Positions 47,197 to 57,361 of a DNA stretch of 64,000 nucleotides are shown one piece after another. This stretch comes from Puccinellia tenuiflora. Its lineage: Eukaryota; Streptophyta; Magnoliopsida; Poales; Poaceae. Location of the stretch: contig QRDG01000827.1 of NCBI GenBank assembly GCA_012064385.1, positions 248,001 to 312,000 on the forward strand, given 5' to 3'. The notes beneath the pieces are model-generated. The model made no database searches. It had not been told where the DNA came from and saw nothing but the letters and a program-made list of their open reading frames with translations. The position numbers and the translations under genes are program-made. The first letter of the stretch is position 1. Each line of letters opens with the position of its first letter.

Positions 47197-48487
47197 GTGC
47201 GGTATCTCTCTTCTTTGCACCAGAGATCGCGCATACTGGATAACAAAATCGAAGATCATCTTCGATGTCTTCGTTGAGGAGATGGCCCAACAGAGGGTAA
47301 TGAGGCAATTTGGTTTTCGCCAGCAGATCATTCCCCCGCCTACGGAACATCCTGTGCCAGCAGTCGTCCACATGTATTTCAACTTACATTTATGAATATA
47401 TGCTTGTAGTCCAAAAATTTAGATTAATTAATTGTCTAACACACACCGTATTTTTAGATTGACCGAGAGGGGAACTAACAGGATGGCTCAACAGTGGCTC
47501 CAGAGGGTTCAGACGTTCGTTACGGAATGGGACACTGCGAGGACGTGAGTCTGGGAAGAGGATGCCGTGTTTGATATCTCACTGTTCAACCACTATTTAT
47601 GGTGGTACATGACCGCGACACGAGTACGCATCATTCATCACTCTCATCCGGAGGAGATGCCAGAACCTGCTACTTGGGATATTTACCCGAACCAGTCTGT
47701 TTCGGGCTCGAGACAGCACGCAGTAAATATACTTAAATTGTCTGAACTACTGACTTCGATTTCAGGCACATGTACTTAATACTCTAAGTGACAATTTCAT
47801 GCACAATTGACACAGGAGGTTCAGGCTGACTTCGCTGAGTACGGACGTTCTCTGTCTACTGGACCTCTACTAGAGCGAGAGCACCATGTGTCATGGCAGA
47901 GGCGTATGGAGGGAAAGTTACGGACTATCTACGAGACTATCACGTGCACTCGCACTTCGGACGTTGTTCACCACCACGGGGCACAGCGCCCCCACGTCCG
48001 TCAACGAACCAGCACCACCTGCATCAGCAAGATGCCCCCGAGCAGCGACATCACATGCGTCCTCACCTAGCACCACAGCCGACGCCCACACCACCCCCTC
48101 CTGACCAACCTGGAGGTTCGGGGTGGCAGCAGCCGCAACACAGTCCTACGTCGAGCTTCGTATTTAGGCCACAACCCGAGCCACATGATATGTATATTCA
48201 TGTCCATAATTTTCCGTAAAAATGGCAGGAATACTTATGTTTGTGCGATGCAGGTGCTTTCATGTCCGGGCAACCGTCGTCCATGTCCGGATCCGCATGG
48301 GGGGATGATCAGGAAGGTGGGAACCAGATAGAGGAGATCACCGCTTCACAGCTTTTTTTTGGGACCGCTCCACCATACAGCACACATCCCACGCAGCCCA
48401 CGCCCCCACCGAGCCCACATAGCCCACGCAGGAGCAGCAGTATAACGACGACGGTACCCCTGCTCGTCCCATTAGGATACCAGTGAG
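47197..48487 (+). pseudogene. PMD gene, 3' part, broken
   Basis: It resumes with CGISLLCTRDRAYWITKSK and FDVFVEEMAQQRVMRQFGFR, the C-terminal PMD motif, and ends at a donor near 47370. Later exons read RMAQQWLQRVQTFVTEWD and NHYLWWYMTATRVRIIHH (typical of transposon-linked PMD proteins), then a region after 47816 (VQADFAEYGRSLSTGPL), and a low-complexity His/Pro/Gln tail to about 48209. A last exon (48252-48486) reads CDAGAFMSGQPSSMSG and is Pro/Ser-rich. Frames shift between pieces. It continues the gene cut at 35556; the segment between WEP and CGISLLC is missing. Confidence 0.82.
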
Positions 48488-48573
48488 GTATGGATGGACG
48501 ACGCCCTAGCAGCCACCACTAGACCGTCGTGGCATATGGAAGTAGCACACCTATCTATATGACTGGAGACATG

Positions 48574-48680
48574 CCTATCCACCTATGTATGAGACACCTT
48601 ATTTGTATGAGACATATTCCTATCTACCTATGTATGAGACACCTTATTTGTATGAGACATATTCCTATCTATGTATGATC
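48574..48680 (+). repeat. 45-bp tandem repeat after the PMD gene
   Basis: Two full units (48574-48618, 48619-48663) and a partial third, each starting cctatc and containing tgtatgagacaccttatttg. Non-coding, probably 3' UTR. Confidence 0.9.
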
Positions 48681-48831
48681 AGACATGCTTGCGATATTTA
48701 TTAAGAAACGGTGAGAGTACAACTTTTTCATTAACACACGATACAACTTAACATTAAATTCATCCTAAAGCTTAAATTAACAACTAGAACTGAAATTAAG
48801 ATACGACCGGTGGCGATACTTAAAATAAATG

Positions 48832-49371
48832 TCATCTCCCGTCCATGCATCCTCCTGCCTCCGTCGATGGGCCACTCTTGCCCTTCGACGATGTCGTTCT
48901 CTTGGTCGTGCTGCTAGGCATGAAGATGTCATCATCGTCCTCGCATCCTCCTGCCTCCGTCGTTGGGCCACTCTTGCCCTTCAACGATGCCGCTCTCTTG
49001 CCCTTTGACGATGCCGCTCTCTTGGTCGTGCTGCTAGGCATGAAGATGTCATCATCGTCCTCGCTCTCCTCCGCCCATGAACTCGGATTATCTGCTAACC
49101 AATTGGTTAACTTCTCGCACCTACTTATTTCCTTCACCTTCTTCCACCTTTCACACGGCCTGAGAAGTTCCTGTCATATTTCCTAGGGAGTCCTATGAGG
49201 CCAATGATGTTTCCTCCACATTGTCGCGTCTATCTCAGTGAGAAAACTATCACTACTAATGAGTTCCTCCCATGGAACTAATTTATTGTCTACCCTAAAC
49301 TCGGCGGCACACTTCAAATGGCGCTCAGACTTGTGTGGGAGAAAGCTATGGTAATGAGAAAAACCAGACAT
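48832..49371 (-). pseudogene. Third MULE ORF, convergent to the PMD gene, two nonsense changes
   Basis: The frame from the ATG at 49371 (MSGFSHYHSFLPHKSERHL, PWEELISSDSFLTEIDATMW) to the stop at 48832 (GCMDGR) is open for 180 codons except TAG and TGA, three codons apart, near 49170-49185. Both are one C-to-T change (plus strand) from Trp codons. The C-terminal half has a tandem duplication containing EDDDDIFMPSSTTKR and KGKSGP.TEAGG, giving an acidic/Ser/Lys-rich tail. I do not recognise the protein. Its place, just inside the right TIR and pointing toward the other genes, recalls the convergent second gene of maize MuDR, but I see no sequence relation. Confidence 0.6.
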
Positions 49372-49429
49372 CTTCGAGTGAATTCACTAGACTGGTTATC
49401 CACCTAAGTGAGCAACGACTTTTATAGGT

Positions 49430-49630
49430 CAGGAAGAGAAAAAAGGCACGAAAAGAGAAAGAGCGGGAGAAAATGCGGGAAGAGAAAGGGTAGAAGAAAA
49501 TGGAGGGAACGAGAAAGGGAGGGAGAAAATGGCGAGAACAAGAAAGGGCGGGAGAATAAAGGTGGGAAGAGAAAGGACGAGAGAATAAAGGCGGGAAGAG
49601 AAAGGGCAGGAGAATAAATGCGTGAGCAAC
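49430..49630 (+). repeat. Purine-only minisatellite tract
   Basis: About 200 bases almost entirely A and G on the plus strand, built of variants of gggaagagaaagggcgggag and aataaaggc. It could adopt triplex (H-DNA) structures. Confidence 0.85.
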
Positions 49631-49799
49631 GGTGGCGAGAATAAATGGCGGGACAACATATTTTTCATTACCACACGGTACATCTTAAAATAAAAGACAC
49701 CATATATTTAATTTAACATCTAAAATTGAAATTAAGATACAAGTGATCTAAACCCTAAGATACATCGGCTTAATACATTGGGAACGGGCATGGGCGGGA

Positions 49800-50131
49800 A
49801 GGTCATGCAGCAGTCGGTGTCACCTTAGCCGAAAAGGGCTTATCGGCTTCGTGCAAGCCGATCAGGACTGCTCGGCGTCGATGAAGCCGACCAGGTCTGC
49901 CAGGCCTGGCAGTGCCAGGAACGGTGGCAGGCCGACCAGCTAGTCGGCTTCGGGTAAGCCGATACGCCCTGCTCGGCATCAGTGAAGCCGACAAGCCCTG
50001 CTCGGCGTCAGTGAAGCCGACAAGTCCTGCTCGGCGTCAGTGAAGCCGAAGCCGTATTATTTTTCGAAATGTTTAAAAATGCGTATTATTTTTCGAAAAA
50101 AATTAAAAAATGTATTATTAAAAAAAATCGG
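49800..50131 (-). repeat. Right terminal inverted repeat of the giant MULE
   Basis: The inner part holds repeated ctcggcgtcagtgaagccga units (at least five between 49845 and 50050). The outer part, gccgtattatttttcg, atgtttaaaaatgcgtatta, aatgtattattaaaaaaaat, is the inverse of 12662-12750. It ends cgg at 50131. Confidence 0.75.
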
Positions 50132-50880
50132 GCTGTGGATGTGGGCGAGGTCCCGTCTGCGGAGCCGGAAGAGGAATCAGAAGCCGCATCATCCTCGTTC
50201 CCCTTCTCACAGTTGCTGCTCGACTTGGCTGCCCTAGCCCATTTACTTATCTTCGTGGATCGCTCCGATGGCGGCGACTGGGAGTGGGATTCCTCTGATT
50301 GTTGCGGATGTGCAGCACGCTGGCGTGTCTTCGGTTGGGACGCATCTCCCTCTTGAGTCATTGGGAGGTCCACACCCGTGGTTGCCGAGGGAGTCGCCGG
50401 CTTCTGCTTGGAACGGCGGCGTGGTTGGGGCCGCCGTGTTGACGCCTCTCCCTCTCGATTCATAGGGCAAGATGCGAGTGAGGTCCGCCTCCGCCTTCCC
50501 ACTTGTGGTGGAACTGGATTCTTACAATAATTCTCGATGGCATTGATGCTAAATCTCGTGGGTGGAGGAGTTTGTTGCGGCACTGGATTTGTTGGATTAT
50601 TAGGATCATATTTGTTATACCACAGGTTACTGGAAATTTCTCAAATTCGAGTCAGTGTTCTTTCTTCCTCCTCTCAAACTCCAATCACTGTAGATGGGGA
50701 TGACGATGTGGCCGTCCGAAGTGAAACGAGCCACAGCCCGCGACGACGCAGTTGGCCGCCACGGCGAGGGAGAGGGCAAGGATGGACCGAGCCGGAAGAC
50801 AACGTTCACGAGACCTTTATGGAAGAACATGCATGAACGTAACCATTTAGCAAATGGTATGTTCTTATAAGGATGAACCA
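50132..50880. other. Unassigned region with a Ser/Arg/Gln-rich minus-strand ORF
   Basis: A 165-codon minus-strand frame (50086-50583) runs into the MULE end. It is rich in Pro, Arg, Ser and Gln and has two similar motifs (MNREGEAS, MTQEGDAS). It has no recognisable domain and may be chance in GC-rich DNA or a broken gene. 50640-50880 has nothing recognisable. Confidence 0.3.
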
Positions 50881-51391
50881 CTCATGCATTATCCTGGAGG
50901 CGGAGTGGTGATATAGATACCTTCGATGATGATTCTCCTTCGACAGAGTAATGGAAAAGGGACTTAGATCGGTTTACGTGACGGCAAGACTATGTATTGT
51001 AACTTCGCAAAATAATTCCCGTCCCATAACTTTTAAGCTGAGTCGAGAGGGGGTGGTCAGGGGGGCATGCGGCCAAGGGGCGCGTCCCCGCGATCGTGGG
51101 TCCCACCCACGTGGCCAGGTGATGGCCCCTGGTCGTCTCCCTTGGCTCTCCGGTCCCCTCGAAAAGGTATTGTTCATGGTATTTTTTCCGAATTTTCTAC
51201 ATTTTTTCAACGATTTTCTGCGATACCAAAAATATGCAGAAAACAACAACTAGCACTTGACATTGGGTTAATCGGTTAGTCTCACAAATACTGTAAAAAT
51301 GATATAAATCATGATATAAATATGTAAGTTATGTAACAATGATATTAAAGTAGCATAGAACAATAAAAAAATACGTTTTACACGTATCACA
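50881..51391 (-). mobile_element. LTR fragment, gypsy TGATACGTG family
   Basis: The minus strand starts TGATACGTGTAAAACG at 51391 and continues with the usual U3 (gactaaccgattaaccca). It is truncated at its other end near 50881, so it is a remnant; left boundary approximate. Confidence 0.7.
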
Positions 51392-51747
51392 TATCATGTG
51401 TGCTGGTACGCGAGAGCCACTAGTATGCATCCCTTTTGAGTTGGTATACTTCACTACCAGAGCGAGAAAGAGGAATCTGGGCGGCTAACTATCTGCCCCC
51501 AACTACACTGACCAAGCCTCTGATCCCTTCCTCCTTTGGTGGACACTCTAGCGACGGGAGGGGGTGGGAACCACGATGTTTTGGCTTCGGCATGTAGTTA
51601 GGATTTGCCTAGTGCTTCCTTGGGGCGATGCTTAGAAGCACTGCTTCTATGGAGGACGACGTCGCGTCAGAATAAATTATCTCGACTCTTCCTCCATCTT
51701 GATGTCGCTCCAACTGGTGGTGTCGGGGGCGGGGGGAGATAGGTGGC
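51392..51747. other. Unassigned spacer left of element D
   Basis: No coding potential or element ends found. Its 5-bp end gtggc (51743-51747) is the target duplication of the next element, so it was once joined to the sequence at 60617. Confidence 0.45.
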
Positions 51748-52025
51748 TGATACGTGTCAAACGTATCTATAATTTTTTATTGATCCATGCTTGTTTTGTG
51801 TCATTGTCACATGTTTTTTCTATCTTATTATATCATTTTTAGGCATTTTACTGGACTAACCTATTGACAAGATGCCCAGTACCAGTTCCCTGTTTCTGTC
51901 TTGTTTTTGTTGCAGAAAGTTACTTCTGGAAATATTCTCGGAATTGGACGAAAATTTACGAGGATTTTTTATCGAACAAATGAAGACCGGAGCCCGAAGG
52001 ACAGCTCCGTAGGACCCACACGGGT
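51748..52025 (+). repeat. Element D 5' LTR remnant
   Basis: The first ~278 bp of the LTR, matching 57362-57640. It stops at aggacccacacgggt, where interior sequence begins. Confidence 0.85.
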
Positions 52026-52640
52026 CTACCTTCTAATGAGAGTAACTCTCTAACTCATACATTATTTAATTGTCCTCTTTGCTCACCAAAGGAGGATGAC
52101 TTCTACGATCCTATTGATTCGTTTGAAACATCCATTTTTGATAAAAATGATCTCGTTATATATGATAATCCATGCTACATTGATAAATCTTATGATAATC
52201 CTCTATTTATTCCAACCATTGAGATGTATGATAATGAGGAGTTGTGCTTAGAAAGTTTATATGATAAAGCTCTTGATGATGGTCCTATGTTACTTGATGA
52301 TAAAACTTATAATGCTATTGAAAGTGGGCTTGATTCCACTATTTTTGAGATGGACCGAAATTATGTGCTTGTAGATCATGAAAAGCCTGTTTTAAGTGAT
52401 AATTATATTGTTGAGTTTGTTCATGATTCTACTGAAAATTATTATGAGAGGAAAATATGATTGTTGGAGTTCTCATGTTACTAAAATACCTCTCTTTATG
52501 CTGAAAGTTTTGAAGTTGCTCTTGTTTTACCTTCCTATGCTTAATGATTTGTGCTTCATTCATTTATTTGCTTACAAGATTACTATGCATACAAAGTGGG
52601 TTAGACTTAAATGTGTTTGGTTTTTGCTTTATTGATGCTC
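52026..52640 (+). pseudogene. Element D accessory ORF, N-terminally deleted and frameshifted
   Basis: It opens in frame with LPSNESNSLTHTLFNCPLCS, matching the middle of the element B and C ORFs. It then reads DFYDPIDSFETSIFDK, MLLDDKTYNAIESGLD, VLVDHEKPVLSDNYIVEFVHDSTENYY. A one-base loss near 52452 shifts the frame before CWSSHVTKIPLFMLKVLK, the hydrophobic segment and TMHTKWVRLKCVW. It shows that the B and C pieces belong to one protein. Function unknown. Confidence 0.65.
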
Positions 52641-53322
52641 TCTTTTGCGTTTCAACTCTTATTCTTATAAGAGCATCATTGAAATTACTTGGCCTAGCTA
52701 AAAGGCTTTAAAGAAAAGCGCTTATGGGTGACAACCCATTTTTCTTTCGGTTTCTTTTCGCTTTCTTGAGTCATGAAGTTGTTGCCTCTGTAGAAACTTC
52801 ATTGTATCTTTTCTTTTGGTTTTTTGTGCCAAGAATTAGCCTCTAATGTATTGAAAGTGCGAGGTATTGATTTGCTGTCCAGAAACAATTTCTATGTGCC
52901 TGTTACAGAAAATCTCGAAAAATCCCAGAACGTGATCTTTTTCTGTAATTTTTTTACAGAAAGCCTGATACTTTTATTTATATTTCATTAGTTTTAAATT
53001 TTCTTATTTGAGCTACGTAAGTGCCTCTTAAAATTCGATCTTTACAGATTGTTCAGTTTTTGACAGATTCTACCTTTATTTGTATTCACCTCTTTTATTA
53101 GCGTCATTCGCGGTACTTTTTGGAAGGAGTGCCACTTTGAGGCTTAGTAAACAGTAGCTAATGCTAAATCAAGTTTGTGCAATTTGTCTTGGGGGAACCC
53201 AAGTGGATTTTATTTTATGAGTACTAACCCTCTAATCAGTTTGTGAGAAGTTTTGTGTGAAGAGAGTTTTTAAGTTCCACGAGAGAGGATGATGAAAGAA
53301 GTTGAAGGATGGACAAAAGCAC

Positions 53323-53406
53323 AAGCTTGGGGATGCCCCTGAGGGCATCCTCTGGACATTCAAGAAGACTCAAGTGTCTAAGCTTGGGGATGCCCAAGGC
53401 ATCCCC
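53323..53406 (+). repeat. Internal PPT-like repeats with hairpin (element D)
   Basis: AAGCTTGGGGATGC at 53323-53336 and 53380-53393, identical to the terminal polypurine tract at 57348-57361. The second copy begins a perfect 9-bp stem, 3-nt loop hairpin (53386-53406). Confidence 0.88.
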
Positions 53407-54581
53407 TCTTCTTCATCGATAACCATCAGGTCGTCTCCGTTGAAACTATGTTTTTATTACTTTACATATTATGTGCTGTTCTTGGAGCGTCATTTTATTT
53501 TTCTTTCATTTTTTTTGTTTTGTTTGCTGGTCATATGCTTTATTGGATCCTAGCTATCTTGTGTGGGAGAGAGACACGCTCCGCTTTTTCATTACAATAC
53601 TCCTGTGCCTCGCTTATATCTTGTTGAGTATTCTTAGCTACTGTTTTTCTTATCAGCTCTTGTGCTTCGCTTATATCTTTTTAAGAGTTGTTAGCTGCTC
53701 TTATTAAACTCTCTTGTGCTTCACTTATATATGTTAGAGAGTTATTTTGGTTGCTTGGTTGATGTGTTAGAACTATAAAATGCTATGCATGTGGTAGTGG
53801 TATGAAATAGAAAAAATCTACATAGTGTTGTAGATCTCTATGTAGATAATTTGATACTCTTCAATTGTTTTGAGGCATTAAAATAACTAATGGTTAAAAT
53901 GTGTTGGTTAACGTTGTTAGAACTGATTAGTGGAGACGTATTAGTAGAGTGTGGAGCCGTACCTTTCTGAACTAAAAACAACCTAAGTCAATAATGCTGC
54001 TGTATCATGAATTTTGCTCAGTTGAAAAGTAGTTCCTAGTGATTAGTTACTAGTAAGATCGGGGAAGCCAATGGGGCACTTGTGTCGCCGCCACGATCCT
54101 TCTTGGGGTGTTTTAATCACTTGTGGAACATTGAAATTGCTAGTCGTTTGCAATATATGAATGCATAGTTGAGTTTTGGTTTTTGGCACTTCCACCTCCA
54201 TATTTTGCTAGACTCTTCAATGCTGTGCATTGCCCTCTCTCACATAGAGATTAGCGCATACTTCGCCAGTACATCCAACCCCGTGGGAGAATTTACTCCT
54301 GTTCTCCTACACATAAGCCAATTATCTTCTCAAAACAGCCACCATACCTACCTACCACGACATTTCCATAGCCGTCCCGAGATACATTGCCATGCAACAT
54401 CCATCATTACATTACATGACTTGATGCCATTCTTTATTTTCATATAGTTTTGCTTGATCATTGAGTTAGTGTGATGCCTGGTTTGCCACATGTTCTACAT
54501 TTTTTTCCACACTACGCTCGATCATGCATTCTTTCTTTTATACATCATGTATTAGTCTTTTGAGTTATGAGTACCAAAAAG

Positions 54582-56458
54582 TGAAGGGGTCGCAGCATAG
54601 AAAACAAAAAATTTCCTACGCAACAGGCGGAATAAACCCCAAGGATCTAGATCTATTAGACGAAGGTAGCGAAGATGAGATCCAATCTCTTACCCTTGAA
54701 GATCAATAAATGTGTTTTGTCGGTGCAGGGGTTGGCTAGTCGATCCCCGCAACTAGACTCATCTAGTCGCGAGGAGATGTATTTCCTCGAAGTCCAATTC
54801 GACGAAGTGCCACAAGGGGTAGCACCTCCGCGATATCCACACGTACGGCTCGATGTAGATCTCCGCCTTCTTGATCCCGCAAGCAAGGTGGAGATGGCTA
54901 GATGGATCTCGGCACCACGACGGTTGTGGTGGCGTTGATGGTGATGATCTCCACGAGCATGGCTTCGCCAAGCCAAGCAAGAGGAGAGGGAGAGGAGGAG
55001 GTGCAGCAGCAGCCCTACACTAGGGGTGGTGCGGCTAGGTCATGGAGGTGGTGGTGGCGGCAGCCCTCCGGGAGAGGGGTGGCGTAGGAGAGGTGGAGAT
55101 GGAGGAAGGGGGTGGCGGCTAGGGCACCTGGGGGAGCACACATAGGTGCGGCTGCCCTCCCCAGCCCCCCTTTATATAGGAGACCAGGGGGGCTGCGCCC
55201 CACCCCCTCCTAGGGCCGGCGGCTGGGGAGGAGTGGCCCCCAAGTCACCCCTTAGGGTTTTGGCTGCCCCCTCCCCACATGGGCCTTAAGCCCTTGCCGC
55301 ATGGGCCCCTTGGGGCTGGGTGGTGCGGCTGGCCCTAGGCCAGTCCACCACCTCTTTATCCCACGTGGACCCCATACTCCTATGGGCCCCACTTCTAGAC
55401 TCCTCTAGAACCTTCTAGAATATTCCGGAACCCTTCCAGAAAATCCCGGAACTTTTCCGATACCTCCGGAAACCACTTTCCTTATATGAATCTTATTCTC
55501 CGGACCACTCCGGAACTCCTCGTGATGTCCGGGATCCAATCCGAGACTCCGAATCACCATTCGTTCATTCCATCAATTATCTCATCACTAACCCTAGCTA
55601 CATCGGAGCGTTAAGTGTGTGACCTTACGGGTTCGAGAACATGCAGACATGATCATATCAATAATCAACAGTGGGACCGGGATGCCCATATTGACTCCTA
55701 CATATTCAACGAAGTTCTTTATCGATTGAACCACGATGCCAGAGATTCTTAATCTCGTATACGATTCCCTTTGTCTCACCGATATTTAATTTGCCCGAGA
55801 TTCGATCGTCGATATCCCCATATCTAGTTTCATCTCGTTACCTGGCAAATTCTCTTTACTCGTCCATAATATAGGATCTCCGTGATTAACACTTAACCAC
55901 ATGGTTGCAACCTTTCTGATGCTATATTACCGAGAGGGCCCAGAGATATCTTTTCCGTCACAAGGAAGGACAAATCCCACTCTTGATTCATGTCACCCAA
56001 CAAATACCATCGGAGATACCTGAAAGCCACCTTTATAATCACCCAGTTACGAAGTGACGTTTGATGTCCACAAAGCATTCCTCCGGTAAACGGGAGTGAC
56101 ATAATCTCATGGTCTAAGGAAACTATACTTGGCATACTAAAAGTGTTGGCAATGAAACTTGTGTGACACGATCAATTGCAACTCTTTATTATCGGGTCTT
56201 GTCCATCACATCATTACTCCTAATGATATGACTCCGTTATCAAGTGACTGTAGCAAGTCCATGGTTAGGAAACTCTAACCATCTCTTGACTAACGAACTA
56301 GTCCGGTAGAGGCTTACTAGGGACACCTGTTGTTTATATTCCACACATGTATTATGTTTTCGGTTAATACAATTATAGCATGGATAATAAACTATTATCA
56401 TAAACATGAATATGCAAATAAACCATTTTATTATTGCCTCTAGGGCATATTCCCAACA
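54582..56458 (-). mobile_element. Copia BARE/WIS/Angela-like solo LTR
   Basis: On the minus strand it starts TGTTGGGAATATGCCCTAGA (56458), the recognisable start of the Triticeae BARE/WIS/Angela group, and ends CTGCGACCCCTTCA (54582). Perfect 5-bp duplication aaaag (54577-54581, 56459-56463). 1877 bp. A TATA box (TATATAAAG, minus strand) lies near 55172. There is no interior. Confidence 0.93.
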
Positions 56459-57347
56459 AAAAGTGTGATGATTCATTTGTAATATAGGGTGTTTCTCCTA
56501 CGGTGAGGTAAAAAATAATAAAAAAGTGAAAAATAGAAAAAGAGAGAGGGAGCAGCACTACTATCCTATTATACCACACTTGTGCTATGTTAGCACCTAC
56601 ACTTCATTTTAGATAGTTCTCATGTTGTTTTAGTAGTATAACTATGTGGGGATTTTTAACGTTATAGAACTTGGCTTGTATATTCCAAGGATGAGCCTCC
56701 TCAAGTGAGCTCTAGGTCTTCATGAGCAAGCAAGTTGGATGCACCCCCACTAGTTCCATTGGAGAGCTTTCATACACTTATAGCTCTATGTGCATCCGTT
56801 GCATGGCAATCACTACTCCTCATTCAGTGTCAACTACAAGACTTCCTCTTGTCTTGTGGTTACCCTCTCCACTGTTTGAGCCTTTCTTTTTGACCTTCCA
56901 AACCCCCATCATTATTCTCTTTGCCATAACCTTTTGGTGCCAAAGCCACTTCTCACTTGCACTAGTTGAGTATACTTCGAAACAGTTGATGTGGGAAGGA
57001 AGTGAATTAAATCACTTGACTGGATCTTGACTATTTCATGAATAACTACTTGATGCTTTGTAGAATGATTGATACTCTACATTGGAGACATAATTTGCAA
57101 TTCTTCTTTCAAAACCTTATGTATGGTTCCATGTCTCCAACACACTTATTCATGAAAAGTTTCTAGCATTGTTAGCTAGCTTATGTTAATCATTGTTTGC
57201 TTAATGTCAACTATAGATAATTGTTTTGGATCACTTTATTTACATCATGTGCTTTACATTACTATCTTGATCAAGATTATGTTGGTAGCATGTCTCACCA
57301 AAAATTATTATTTTTATCACTTACCTACTAGAGGACGAGTAGGAGTT

Positions 57348-57361
57348 AAGCTTGGGGATGC
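57348..57361 (+). promoter_or_regulatory. Element D polypurine tract
   Basis: AAGCTTGGGGATGC directly before the 3' LTR (57362). Confidence 0.88.

Larger units (their letters stand above)
12662..50131 (+). mobile_element. Putative giant Mutator-like element carrying three genes
   Basis: The sequence starting at 12662 (ccgattttttt, aataatacattt, aataatacgcatttttaaac, taatacggcttcgg) is matched almost base for base by the reverse complement of the sequence ending at 50131, over more than 100 bp. In both places it continues into repeats of the type tcggcttcactgacgccg. Between these inverted ends lie a MuDR-type transposase, a PMD gene (both +) and a convergent small ORF (-). Removing the recognisable later insertions leaves about 14 kb. 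The 9-bp flanks (12653-12661, 50132-50140) do not match, so ends or flanks may have changed. The alternative is two separate MULEs of the same family. Confidence 0.65.

Noticed and set aside
12653..50140. 9-bp target duplication for the giant MULE
   Set aside because: aggagaggt and gctgtggat do not match; shifting the ends by one base does not help.
50086..50583. 165-codon minus-strand ORF as a LINE ORF1 end
   Set aside because: Composition is reminiscent, but no zinc knuckle or continuation into an endonuclease; kept only as unassigned.
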